Shown one piece after another: positions 1 through 10,142 of a stretch of 64,000 nt of DNA. Below the pieces are notes generated by a model, which searched no databases, was not told the origin of the DNA, and saw nothing but the letters and a program-made list of their open reading frames with translations. This stretch comes from Dermacentor variabilis (Eukaryota; Arthropoda; Arachnida; Ixodida; Ixodidae). How positions within the stretch are numbered: position 1 is the first letter of the stretch; every line of letters starts with the position of its first letter. The stretch is taken from contig NW_027460291.1 in the NCBI RefSeq assembly GCF_050947875.1, forward strand, positions 28,643,589 through 28,707,588, given 5' to 3'. Made by a program: the position numbers and the translations under genes.

Positions 1-50
1 CTGCGACACTACGGAAGTGGCTGCGCGTCATATCAACACTTCTGAGCCTG

Positions 51-272
51 CCGCGGTAGCTTGACGACTGTGGCATTGCTCGAGGTCGGCAGTTCAATCC
101 CGATCATGTTAGCCGCATTTCGACGGGAGCGAAATACAAAAAACGCTAGTGCACTTAGAATTAGGTGCAATTTAAATACCGCCAGAGTGTCAGAATTAAT
201 CCAGAGTCCATCACTACGGCGTGCCTCATAATCCGATCGTGGTTTTGACACGTACAGCCCCATAATTCAATT
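51..272 (+). repeat. Ruka-like tRNA-derived SINE, decayed copy
   Basis: It begins with a tRNA-like head (CCGCGGTAGCTTGACGACTG) and continues into a body shared with the copies at 7199, 36438, 37672 and 53169: GCCGCATTTCGA, GGAGC GAAATAC, a TCACTACGGCGTGCCTCATAAT block and a terminal CCCCATAATT. The layout matches the ixodid tick SINE family called Ruka. The box B region is degraded and the first quarter is diverged, so it is an old copy. Family assignment is from memory of the consensus. Confidence 0.75.
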
Positions 273-894
273 ATAGCTTAACACTTCTGCCATGATGCGA
301 TGCGCCATGTGAGGCAATAATGCTCAACCTTCCGAGATTATGAACATTAGCGCACAACAACGCCTCAAGCAAACACGTCTCCCTGTGTGTTCTATGTGCT
401 ACGCAGACAAACAGCAGTGGTGCACGCAAGCTAACGCTTATAACATCAACCAACCACTCCCGGGTTGGATTAAACGTTGAAGAAATTACACATTCGCCGT
501 CAACATCACCTCTAATTACCGTCAGTTAATGCAAACAACCCAGACTGCTTCGTTTACTTTGATTCCCACAGTGCGTGGGATCCGCATATTTTTTTCAGGT
601 ACAGCAAAGACTTGCAAAGACGAGGGCACTGTTGCAGTTTTTAAAGACAACAGACTTGGACAAGCGGTTGTAGCCAGAGCGGACTGCAGTGCTACTGTTA
701 CTGTGCTGTGCGGAGATAGTATGTGGTGACAGTGACCGAATGGGATTGTGCCTCTGTGCTATCTTTCTCTCTCAACTACGTTGTCACTTTACCTCCCCTC
801 TCTCCTTAGCATAGGGTAGCAAATCGGATCTTCTCCTTTCGTTAACCTCCCTGTTTTCCCCTTTCTTCTGACGCTAACTTGTATACATCTTGCT
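273..894. other. No gene recognised
   Basis: Only short reading frames of under 70 codons without recognisable domains are present. The stretch 760-880 is pyrimidine-rich. Nothing here resembles a known repeat that I can identify. Confidence 0.5.
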
Positions 895-3003
895 GGTAAT
901 TTCAATATATTCCCCACTTGTCTGCGGAGCACCTCACCAAGGCGGCAGTCAGACCTGTAACGCAGCAGAGGGAGCTAACAACCACTGCGTCCGAACAGAC
1001 CGCCAATGGAAACTGACCCTTGCAACGCTGGTACTTTCAAGCAGATATGCAGCCTTAGAACAGAGAGATGATGGTGACATAGAGCTAATGAATGAAACCG
1101 TAATAGACTGGCTTCAAAGGCAGATATGAAGTGGGGGGCAAGGCACAAAGGCAACCAGTAGGCAAGCTCTCCCAAGTAGCCAAGGACCTAACAAAGAAAC
1201 GATAAAGAATGAAAGTGTCAAACTCAAGAGATAAGATAGAATTCGCGGAACTGTCAAAACTGGCGAAAGTGATATTCAAAACTATAACGTGAGAAATACT
1301 GTAGAAGCCGTCAAAAATGGACGCAGCTTGAAATCAGTGATAAACTTGCCATAGGACAAAGATGTATGCACTGAAAGATTAGCAGGGTAATACCATCACC
1401 AATCTCGAAGATATAGTAAAAGCAGCGGAAAAATTCTATACTGACCAGTAGAGTACCCAGAGGAGTCAGGATACCTTAATTAGAAACAGTAATTAACAGG
1501 ATAGAGACTCCTATAACTGGCGATGAGGTCAGAAGGGCCTTACAAGACATGAAACGAGGAAGAGCGGTAGAAGATGGAATAGCAGTCAATTTAATAAGAC
1601 AGCGGAGACTTATTGCTTGGAAAACTGGCGGCTCTTTATACGAAGTGTATCGACTGCAAGCGTCCAAGAAAATAGGAAGAATGCAAACATTATACTAATC
1701 CACAAAAACGGAATGTAAAAGATTTGAAAAATTATAGGCCCATGAGCTCAATCCCACTATTATATAACATATTCGCCAAAATAATCTCCAATAGAATAAG
1801 GGCAACACTGGACTTTAGTCAACCAATGAACAGGCTAGCTTCAGGAAGGGACACCCTACAATGGATCACATCCGTCATTAATGAGGTTGTCGAGAAATCC
1901 GTACAGTATAATAAGCCTCTCTATACGGCTTTCATAGATAACGAAAAGGCATTTCATTCAGTAGTGATGCCAGCAGTCATAGAGGCATTACGTATTCATG
2001 GAATGCAGAACGCTAACGTAAATACCTTCGAAAATATCTACAGAGGTTCAACAGCTACCTTAATTCTACACACGAAAAGCACAAGATACCTATAAAGAAA
2101 AGCGTCAGACAGGGAGACAATCTCTTCAATACTATTCACTGCGTGCTTGGAATTATTCAAGCTATTAAACTGGGAAGGCTTAGGAGTAAGGATCGACGGC
2201 GAATATCTCGGCAACCTTCGGTTTGCCGATGACATTGTTCTATTCAGCAACAATGCAGACGAGTTACAAATGATTGAGGACCTTAACAGAGAGAGTGTAA
2301 GAGTGGGGTTGTAGATTAATATGCAGAAGACAGATAATGATAAAGAGCCGGGCAAAGGAACAACAGTTCAGGATAGCCAGTCAGCCTCTAGTCTGTGAAG
2401 GTGTTAGTTTACCTATGTCAATTAATCGCAGGGAACCCTGATCATGAGAACGAAATTCACAGAATAAAAATGGGTTGTATTTCATAGGGCAGACATCGTC
2501 CGCTCCTGACTGGTTAAGCTTACCATTATAATTGAAAAGGAAGGTGTACAATCAGTGCATTTTACCTGTGCTGGCATATTGGAGACTGACAAAGAAGCTT
2601 GAGAACAAGTTAAGGGGGGACCGCGCAAAGAGCGCTGGAACGAAGATTGCGAGGCATAACTTTACGAGACAGAGCAGCTTGGATCAGAGAGCAAACGGGT
2701 ATAGACCATACCCGTTTGTATAGACGATTGACATCAAGAGAAACATCTGGAGCTGGGCAGATCATGTAATGCGCCGGTTAGATAACCGTTCGACCATTAG
2801 GGTTACAGAATGGGTACCAAGAGAAGGGAAACGCAATCGATAACGACAGAAGAATAGGTGGAGCGATTAAATTAGGAAATTCGCGGGCGCTAGTTGGAAT
2901 CGGTTGGCGCAGGACAGGGGTAATTGGAGATCACCTTCGTCCTGCAGTGGACATAAAACAGGCTGATGATGATGATGATGATGATGATTATTATTATTAT
3001 TAT
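895..3003 (+). mobile_element. RTE-type LINE, decayed copy A (subfamily 1)
   Basis: The 5' part (about 895-1020) aligns by eye with the 5' ends of the RTE copies at 28966 and 59990 (GTCAGACCTG, CGCAGCAGAG, the CGCCAATGGA block). At about 1040 it jumps to a region encoding AALEQRDD and DIELMNETV, so most of the endonuclease is deleted. RT pieces follow: KNYRPMSSIPLLYNIFAK near 1724-1790, PLYTAFIDNEKAFHS near 1915 (motif A), ILFTACLE near 2130 and NLRFADDIVLFSNNADE near 2211 (motif C, catalytic DD kept). Stops and frameshifts break every domain. The 3' end is AACAGGCTGATGATG followed by (GAT)n and (TTA)n, the microsatellite tail expected of RTE elements. It shares its 3' end type with copy B at 11979-14255. 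Non-functional. Confidence 0.8.
1724..2095 (+). pseudogene. RT fragment of RTE copy A (motifs 0-A)
   Basis: This is the longest open piece of the decayed RTE reverse transcriptase (about 123 codons). It carries the YRPMSSIPLLYNIFAKIISN block that precedes motif A, then TAFIDNEKAFHSV, where the usual DYEKAFDSV has lost one aspartate (D to H). The following YRGSTATLILH block leads to motif B, which is out of frame downstream. No start codon context is needed, because the frame is an internal fragment of a polyprotein-like ORF. Family-level identification as RTE is good; expression is not expected. Confidence 0.75.
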
Positions 3004-4165
3004 GATGGACAGTAGACGAACTTCAAACGCAGAGGAAGACGCGTTGCGCCACATACGCTTATATAGTACATTTCGTTGTTACACAGGTTGTGTCAAGGTC
3101 TCAAAAATAAAATATAGAATGCACGAGGACGCAGTTAGTGGTATTCTGTGAGCAGGGACGTACCGCACCTGGAGGACCTTTTTTATCGTAGAAGTACCAA
3201 TAATTAGACAAATTAATTATCAAACTTTTGATTACTGAACTTAAGGCGCGAATTATTGATAGAAAATAATTTTACATAACACCCGATTCAGTTGTTTTCA
3301 GTGTGCTATGTCTGGCGTAATTTTTTCCGCGCTATAAAGAAAATGAGCGAAATTTGAAAACAGCCGCATGATTAGGCGTCCACGCGCCGCGATACCAGCG
3401 GTCCCAGGCGTTACTCGGAAGAATTAAATCTGCTCAACGCCTAGCTCGGCATCCACGTGAAAATACTGAGGCATCGGTATTGGTTACCGCGAAGTTCAAC
3501 GTCGGCAATGGCTGCCTGTGGCGTGGCTGAGCGCCGCCCCAATTTTGAAAGCGATCTGCCATAGGTACCGAGTCAAGGAACACCCAGGGCTGATAGCTTT
3601 GTGTCAGCTGTGTTCTCGCCGCTTAGAGTTGGAGCGAGCGGAAGCATGAAGGTCAATTTGCTCGTTGCTGCTGCCGCTCTTCCTCATGCCCGCGTTTTGA
3701 CAGCGAGTGTCCGCGCTCATTGAGTGAGATGTTTTTTTACCTGTGCGCGTGACACCACGCTTGTTAATTTTGTTAGTAAGCAAATGTTCAAGAGTTTATA
3801 CGTCCGATAAAACTACTATCCTTACTCTGTATCGCTGTCTACAAATTTGCTATCGCAATCGATGCTGCGCCTGTCGGGCGAAACGGCTGCTTTTCGTGAT
3901 ACCCTAATTACTTGTCACCGCCATGCCTGTCACATCGTCATAATAAAATGCACAAAGTGACAACTGAACTGTGCAAACCAAGTATTTTTGTATTGGGAGC
4001 CTGTTGAAGCTTCGCATAGAAATCTTTTGTAGCGTGGTTAATTCGAGCTTGTAGTATGAAACTCCGATTTGAAGTTGGAGCAATGTCATTTGACTCGCAT
4101 CCACTTTGTAGTTGAAATTAGTTTCACAAGACAAACGTGTTTGAATCTCGCAAAACCATTGCAGA
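3004..4165. other. Upstream flank of the LRR gene
   Basis: There is no reading frame with recognisable content. A TATAAAG lies at 3333-3339, far from the LRR start, and its relevance is unknown. An in-frame TGA at 4142-4144 closes the LRR frame upstream, so any coding exon further upstream would have to splice in just before the ATG; the sequence TTGCAG ending at 4164 could serve as a weak acceptor. The segment probably holds the promoter and 5' UTR. Confidence 0.4.
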
Positions 4166-6403
4166 ATGACCGATGCTGGTACTGATGATTTTATTACTTC
4201 CTTGCAGCCCTGCTCCACAACAGAGTGGACCCTCCTCGAGTTCTCCAGACACCTGCATAATGAAGTGCCGCTGCATTTTGCGACCGAAGAAGCTGTTCTG
4301 GAGCTCCTCCGACCCGCAGACAAGTTTTCCTCTGTGGGCGTGGACATATCGCGGCCATGCACGCACCGACACCGTGGTCGTTGTTGGATGCACCACAACC
4401 AGAATGCTTGGAATGAATTTCTCAGCACTCATGGTCAAGAGCTGCTCGAGAGTCCTACAGGCCTGATCGTGCGGACACTGCGTGTCCCAGGACGCGCCAA
4501 TGTCTACCCTGAGTGCACGTTGCTTTCTATGTGCATTGTCCTCTGGTTGCTCTACCAGCACCGTTGCATCACGTCGGCCACCCTCAGCGCCGACGTCATA
4601 GTTCCGCAACATGTTTCCACTTTCTACAGGCTGCTGCATTTCCACGAAGGCTACGTTAGTGTACATGCGGACGATGCAGAACCTGCAGGCGCTTGGAACT
4701 GTCACGTCTTTGATGCTCTCCATCGCACTAGCCACCTGCAGGTATTCCACGTGTCAGCGCTGCGTCTTGGCGAACTAGAGGGCGACGGTCTTTGTGCTCT
4801 CCTCGGGAGGAATCCGCACCTCTCCGTTCTGGTCCTTCGTAGAGTGACTGTCGACTCTACCGCTGCTGCTAACTTCTTCAAAGGGTTGACGGTCCTCAAG
4901 GCACTCGAACAACTCGAGTTCGAGGCGACAGCGGGTGAACAAAGCGAGTGTGACGAGATCATCACTGAGCTGCTTCAAACGACAGTACGGTGGCTCAACC
5001 TAACTATTGCGTGTAACATGACCGAATTTTTCGAGCAGCTTGCCCATAATCACATGTTGCAGGAGCTAGAGTTAGGCCACCCAGTATCACAAGTGGAATC
5101 TTTTGTGTCGCTGGCAACGTCGCTTGCGGTAAACCGAAGCTTGAGGTGTCTCAAAGTGGCGGTCAATATGAATCATAGCACAGGTTACGAGGACTTCTGT
5201 GACGCACTTTCTAAGCTTGTCAGAAACAATAGAAGACTGGAAGTTTTGGGCCTTTCGGGTTCTACGCTTCATGGAGGCCAGGCCGCGAAGGCGCTCAGTG
5301 ATTCACTGCGTCATAATTACACACTCAATAGGTTGTACTTGCACCACTGTGATTTGACCTGCACCGACGTCCTTCTCATACTGGATGGTCTAAAAGAGAA
5401 CGTTTCTCTGAGGGAACTGTGCTTCGGTCTAGTGAGCGACACGCCATCAGTACGAGCTTCTGTGTTTCAGAGCATTGTGCGACACGGGCTTGTCGACCGC
5501 GTGACCTTCGTGTGGAGAGACGACGAAATTTCGCTTCTGGCCGAGCACTTCGAGTACAGCCTTTCCCCGCGGAAGCTTTATTTCAGCGCCGAAGACGCCT
5601 GGCCCGAAGATGTCGGCAACTTCCTAAAAGTCCTGCCCGAGTTCCATAGTACTCTGGACACCCTGCACATTCACGCTCCGGGAGTGATCACCACGGACGG
5701 TGCCTGCAGCCTGTCTTCACTCTTCGAGCTCAGTACTGCACTTCACAAGGTAGCCGTAATTTACGAAACAACTCAGGAGTCCTCGTTAACATTACTCGAA
5801 GGCCTTGCGAGCTCCAACTGTATCGCCTTCTTCGCGTTCGGGCGCTGGTACCTCGGAGGAATGGTGTCCGTGGCCTTCCGCACTGCCCTAATGAATAACA
5901 TGAGCCTCCTGCAACTCGATGTCCACTGGTCCGATGGCGCGCGCGTGCCCTCGGAGTTTGAAAACATGTTTTCTGACGCAGTGTGTACCAGCAAGAGCCT
6001 TGTGTCCGTGCGCCGCTTCCGTGATCGTGAAGAAGTGAAGGAGGACATGACGGACATCATCGTACGGTCAACGCTGCGAACAAATGAGATGGCTCTGCGC
6101 GACACACTCGACGTCATCCTGCAGAAGAAACTGACAGCGCAGGCGTCGTATGCATACCACAGGTTGCGCTTCTGCGACGACCAGGGTTTCTGCTTTCCCA
6201 ATGTCGGTTGCACATCGCGTCGGACCAACAGCCTCCTAGAAATGTACCACTCGATGAAGCACTCCTTACGCCGCTTGTGCCTACAGTACGACTCCGTGCG
6301 CGACCCGAATCCGGAACGCAGTTTACGCGCCGAGTTCGAAGAACTGTACCTGCATTGCTTGAGCCAGGTTAAGAAGCGCGTGTGCGCTTCGACGACCCTT
6401 TAA
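4166..6403 (+). CDS. Leucine-rich repeat protein, single exon, uncharacterised
   Basis: This is a 745-residue frame starting at an ATG with A at -3 and preceded by an in-frame stop 21 bases upstream. Residues 1-180 match no family I know (rich in C and H, e.g. RPCTHRHRGRCWMHHNQN). From about residue 190 to 430 there are irregular RNase-inhibitor-type leucine-rich repeats of roughly 25-28 residues: LQVFHVSALRLGELEGDGL, LSVLVLRRVTVDSTAAANF, LEVLGLSGSTLHGGQAAKA and LNRLYLHHCDLTCTDVLL. The C-terminal third keeps scattered LRR-like segments (ALMNNMSLLQLDVHW). No signal peptide, transmembrane segment or NACHT/NTPase motif is visible, so a cytosolic protein-interaction role resembling NLRC3/RanGAP-like LRR proteins is an inference. 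No intron is visible, which fits an intronless family gene or an old retrocopy. It is the only intact host-like gene in the window. Confidence 0.85.
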   Translation: MTDAGTDDFITSLQPCSTTEWTLLEFSRHLHNEVPLHFATEEAVLELLRPADKFSSVGVDISRPCTHRHRGRCWMHHNQNAWNEFLSTHGQELLESPTGLIVRTLRVPGRANVYPECTLLSMCIVLWLLYQHRCITSATLSADVIVPQHVSTFYRLLHFHEGYVSVHADDAEPAGAWNCHVFDALHRTSHLQVFHVSALRLGELEGDGLCALLGRNPHLSVLVLRRVTVDSTAAANFFKGLTVLKALEQLEFEATAGEQSECDEIITELLQTTVRWLNLTIACNMTEFFEQLAHNHMLQELELGHPVSQVESFVSLATSLAVNRSLRCLKVAVNMNHSTGYEDFCDALSKLVRNNRRLEVLGLSGSTLHGGQAAKALSDSLRHNYTLNRLYLHHCDLTCTDVLLILDGLKENVSLRELCFGLVSDTPSVRASVFQSIVRHGLVDRVTFVWRDDEISLLAEHFEYSLSPRKLYFSAEDAWPEDVGNFLKVLPEFHSTLDTLHIHAPGVITTDGACSLSSLFELSTALHKVAVIYETTQESSLTLLEGLASSNCIAFFAFGRWYLGGMVSVAFRTALMNNMSLLQLDVHWSDGARVPSEFENMFSDAVCTSKSLVSVRRFRDREEVKEDMTDIIVRSTLRTNEMALRDTLDVILQKKLTAQASYAYHRLRFCDDQGFCFPNVGCTSRRTNSLLEMYHSMKHSLRRLCLQYDSVRDPNPERSLRAEFEELYLHCLSQVKKRVCASTTL

Positions 6404-7198
6404 AACGATTTTCCGTTTTTAATTGCATGTTTTGTGTACGCGGTGAGACTGTCATGCACTTTGCGCTCACTAAGGACTCTTATAAAGAACCGGATCTCCA
6501 CAGCGCTTGTCCTGTGTCCTTCTACTACTGTGTCTTCCGTTGTTTTCGCGCTGATGAATGAGAATTTACCATTAGAGATTGCCGAATATTCGTTTCTGCT
6601 CAAATATGAGTGATAACAGCACTTATTCTACTCTTGAGGTCGACAGACCGATGAAAGCAGGCACTGTTCTTAATGATTTCGCTGCAAGAGAGGCCGAGTT
6701 TTTTTTTTATTAGATTGTTTGATGCATTGATTCCTCGTGCATTCGCGAGAGGACTGGTGCGTAGAGCCACCAGTACGAACGCAAGGACAGAAAACTTTTA
6801 CTCAGTAGTTTTCCATCATCCAATAAAGCTTCGCTTTTAGGCAGCCTATACACGAGGCCAGGCCGTTTATTTGAAATGTGTCGCCATGTTTATATCCTGT
6901 TGCAGTATCACACTTCACTCCTTCAATGAACACAGCATTCTATAGGCCTGTGGTGGCTCCTGTCGTCATGTCTCGCTACTGTCCTGGTGCAACTGAAAGC
7001 TGTTTCCTAATATAAAAGATTTTTGGTTGACCAGATATTCATTCCCGAACAGCAGCCACATGCATGTATCAAATATAGCAAATAAGCCTCTTAGTTCTCC
7101 CCAAACAAACTTCACGCAAACTTCATCTTTCACTTCGTTTAGAAGCAATATTCCATAATTTCAGATTTGAACGCCCTTACCTACACATGTTGTTGCAC
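6404..7198. other. 3' UTR and downstream flank of the LRR gene
   Basis: The sequence contains a T-run at 6701-6709 and a candidate polyadenylation signal at 6822-6827. No coding signature or known repeat is recognised before the SINE at 7199. Confidence 0.5.
6822..6827 (+). promoter_or_regulatory. Candidate polyadenylation signal (AATAAA)
   Basis: A canonical AATAAA lies about 420 bases after the LRR stop codon, the first such hexamer noticed downstream. The 3' UTR length would be normal, but the site has not been verified with transcript data. Confidence 0.4.
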
Positions 7199-7430
7199 CC
7201 GCCGTGGTTGCTTAGTGGCTATGGTGTTGGGCTTCTAAGCACGAAGTCGCCGGATGGAATCTGACCACCACGGCCGCATTTCGATGGGGGCGAAATGTGA
7301 AAACACCCGTAAACTTAAATTAAAGTGCACGTTGAAGAACCCCATGTAGTCTGTTTCCGGAGTCCCTCACTACGGCGTGCCTCCTAATCGTATCGTGGTT
7401 GTGGTACGTAAAACCCCGTAATTGTATTTT
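7199..7430 (+). repeat. Ruka-like tRNA-derived SINE
   Basis: The head GCCGTGGTTGCTTAGTGG carries the A-box-like motif. The 5' CCGCCGTGG can pair with CCACGGCCG at the end of the tRNA-like part. The body follows the common pattern (GCATTTCGATGGGGGCGAAA, then a CACGTTGAAGAACCC block, CCTCACTACGGCGTGCCTCC and AAACCCCGTAATT). It is better preserved than the copy at 51. Confidence 0.85.
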
Positions 7431-7959
7431 AACCCGTTGTTGCACCCTTTACGTATCCCGTTTACATGGTGTTTATGTTCACACTGCAAGATGAAATCTT
7501 CTTAACCGATTAGTGCATGAGCTCATGTTGAAATCTGTCCTTGCAGCTACAGAAGGGTCTCAAGTGTAAGGAACGTATTTTCGGAGATGGAATATGCTAA
7601 GTGATGCAAGATTTCTTATGAAATGAAACAGCTTGATAACAGATGTCTTAAGAAAAACTAGTTCTTATGGTATAAATTATACAAGAAATTCTTTTTCATG
7701 ACTACATTTGTCATTTTGCAGAGCCGATGTTTATCAATATCTGCACTAGTTTTCTGCCGCCTTTTTATACACTTCCATACACTGTACAACAACAAATTAT
7801 GAATGTCAATTATAGGCATCGGGTCATTACGAATTTATTTACCTACGTATACAGACACAGACTGCCGCTCCATCTACGGCAGTGATAACGCCATTCGCAC
7901 GTATCAACTACTAGTAGACGAAATTTAAACAGCCTTCACCGTACGTTTTACTTGCGCCA
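7431..7959. other. AT-rich flank, no gene recognised
   Basis: There is no recognisable coding frame or repeat. The base composition is AT-rich. Confidence 0.5.
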
Positions 7960-8545
7960 CAAAGAACTGTCCCAGTAAGGCAAGACAGCTGTGGCTTACT
8001 TTAGAATGCTTAAAAGATATCCGCGATAAAAATTTCATTGTTTGAAAGGTTCCTTAGCGCAAAAACCGCCTCTGAATTACAAGCGTTTAAGCCTCATCAG
8101 AATAAGATAAATTGACTTTAACGCAGAAACAAAAAACGATACTTTGAAAACCTGTTTAATCGTGATGCATCTAGAAAGCTGGAACTTGTCTGAAAAACGT
8201 TAACTTCTTTTATAAAAGTCTATTATCACCGAAACGCTGGTCCCAGTGAGATTAAAGTCGATAGCGATAACTTCAATGGCTCTAAGCTAGCTGCCGTTTT
8301 TAACGGTTTTTTCCTCAGTCTCAAACACCGTGCGTCATACTTCCTGCATAGAATTTATGCCTTCGCGAACACTTAAATCTGCTTATGTTTCCCGTCTCTG
8401 AGCCAGAAGCTGTAGCAGTGTTATGTCTCAAAAATTGCAACTTCGCCGCCGCTGATGATCTATAAATGCGTCCCAGCAAATACGTGCTTGATATTATTGC
8501 CCGAGCCTTTACACATGGGATTATCATATTCCTTAAAGCAGGTGA
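7960..8545 (+). mobile_element. CR1-like LINE fragment (EN-RT linker and start of RT)
   Basis: Conceptual translation across several frames gives, in order, LKDIRDKNFIV, YFENLFNRDASRKLELVWK near 8145, GPSEIKVDSDNFNGSKLAA near 8245 followed by VFNGFF, and PSKYVLDIIA near 8470 with IIIFLKAG. This order (linker helix, KLA..FN.FF, then the RT start) is that of the region between endonuclease and RT in CR1/L2-type LINEs. No long frame survives. It ends shortly before the microsatellite at 8619. Confidence 0.6.
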
Positions 8546-8618
8546 AGCGTACAGACACCGACGGCGAAAAGAAGACAATTAAGGCGCTACTTTCAAGTAA
8601 TTTTATTTGGAAGAATAT

Positions 8619-8955
8619 AACACACACACGCGCACGCACGCACACACGCACACGCACGCATACATGTGTATATGTATATGTATGTATGTATGTATGTGTA
8701 TATGTATATGTGTGTATGTATGTATGTATGTGTATATGTATATGTATGTATGTATGTATGTGTATATGTATATGTGTGTATGTGTATATGTATATGTATG
8801 TATGTGTATATGTATATGTATGTATGTGTATATGTATATGTATGTATGTATGTGTATATGTATATGTATGTATGTATGTATGTATGTGTATATGTATGTA
8901 TGTATGTATGTGTATATGTATATGTGTGTGTGTGTGTGCGCGCGCCCCCCCCCCA
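8619..8955. repeat. Compound microsatellite with complementary ends
   Basis: It starts with (CA)n and (CG)-containing alternating purine-pyrimidine units, runs through about 270 bp of interspersed TATG and TATA units (GTATATGTATATG and GTATGTATG blocks), and ends in (TG)n, then (CG)n and a C-run. Every frame is open because the repeat lacks stops; the resulting tandem Met/Tyr/Val/Cys or Thr/His/Ile frames are artefacts. Confidence 0.95.
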
Positions 8956-9239
8956 TCAGCGGACACTCATACCTACACGTGTCTGTACAAAGTTATTACA
9001 CTATAAAAATGTGAACCGATGGAAGGTGTTGACCAAAACATCGTCAAAGGATAAAGTGACTATAAAAAGCTAAGAAGTGCTATAATGGGGGTGTGAACAG
9101 AGTACAATGAGACAATCAAGTAGCTGTAAACCCAAGGCATGGAAGGTTAGTCCGCCAAGAAAGAGGAAATGAAGGCAGGGAAGCAAGTAAGAGTGATCAG
9201 GTGATGTGGTACTCTCCAAGTCTTACTGTTGTAGATAAT
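8956..9239. other. Possible 3' flank of the Penelope fragment
   Basis: Non-coding. As it lies just past the stop of the antisense GIY-YIG frame it may be the Penelope 3' UTR, but nothing in it proves this. Confidence 0.3.
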
Positions 9240-9830
9240 CACGTTATTTTTCTAGAGCGACAAGGAAGCGCCGCTGACGCAACTCGGGCCAAACCGATCG
9301 ATGCATGATACGCAGAAAATTTCTCGGGCGAACTGTTCTGTATATCTGCGGATTATGACAGTCTGGCCTAAATGTGGGGAACGCCCATGTGTACATGTGG
9401 CGAAGTGCAAGACCATATTGCTGCCCAATATATGCTTTAAGTTGCCGTGTTCGCGTAGGTGGTCATTGATACATCGGCCTGTCTGGCCGATGTAAACACG
9501 TCCACGATACAGAGGTATATGTGAGCGACGCCGCACGCCACATAGCCTCTGACGTGGTTCTCGCTGCATTCTCGTTCGCCACTCACATTCACGCGCTTGT
9601 ACAAACTACCCAGTTTATTGGGGACCGAAAACACAACCCTAACTTCGGTGCGTCCCGCAGCCTTCTTGATTCTATGCAATACTAAATGCACACAAGGGAT
9701 GACGGCAGTTTTTGTCCTGTCGTTTTTCTTCGGTGGCGTAACACTTTCTTCGGAGTGGACGTAGCAGAGATTCCGCAAGGTCCAATAACAGAAAATCGGG
9801 GACACTTGCTTCTCTGAATCGCTTCACTTG
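9240..9830 (-). mobile_element. Penelope-like element, 3' fragment with GIY-YIG endonuclease
   Basis: On the minus strand the sequence encodes a linker (VVFSVPNKLGSLYKRVN, 9800-9600), a cysteine-containing stretch, then VYIGQTGRCINDHLREHG near 9490-9440. That is the YIG half of the GIY-YIG nuclease found C-terminal to RT in Penelope-like elements. Downstream of it are TCTHGRSPHLGQT and a terminal CVSGASLSL followed by a stop at 9252, matching the normal end of Penelope proteins. The domain is split over two frames by at least one frameshift near 9500-9560. The RT portion is missing (5' truncated). Family call is firm on the nuclease motif. Confidence 0.85.
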
Positions 9831-10142
9831 CGAAGCAAGGCTCTGTCACTCAATGATGCTATGACAGTGTGAGTGTATTTTTCATAGCGGTGAGTATAAT
9901 GGCACGTTTGACGAATTTGGAGAGGTTGGAGTCGTTTTATCGACCTAGGGGCGTACATCCAGCAGGCATGCTCTGTGGTGAAGTCTATATCGTGGAAGCG
10001 GACGTGGTCATAGGGATTTCTCTTGTGAGAGTCCGGGAAACGCTTTCCAAAATTTAGAAAACAATTATTTTAATTTGTGTGTGGCATCTTCTGCAGTCCC
10101 GTGAAAGACGGAGATAAACGTCGGCGAAGCGGAAAATGTTGA
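9831..10142. other. No gene recognised
   Basis: This spacer lies between the Penelope fragment and the I-like LINE copy. One 62-codon frame (9869-10057) shows no domain. Confidence 0.4.

Noticed and set aside
2966..3151. Frame starting with a run of methionines and isoleucines
   Set aside because: It is the (ATG)n/(ATT)n tail of RTE copy A read as codons.
3904..4750. Antisense frames of 174 and 208 codons
   Set aside because: They overlap the start of the LRR gene on the opposite strand, have no domain, and reflect the codon use of that gene.
8619..8955. CRISPR-like or minisatellite array
   Set aside because: There are no spacers or conserved repeat units; it is a simple-sequence tract in a eukaryotic genome.
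8455..9073. Long open frames on both strands rich in Tyr/Val/Cys/Met or His/Thr/Ile
   Set aside because: They are the translation of a TATG/CA microsatellite that lacks stop codons, not proteins.
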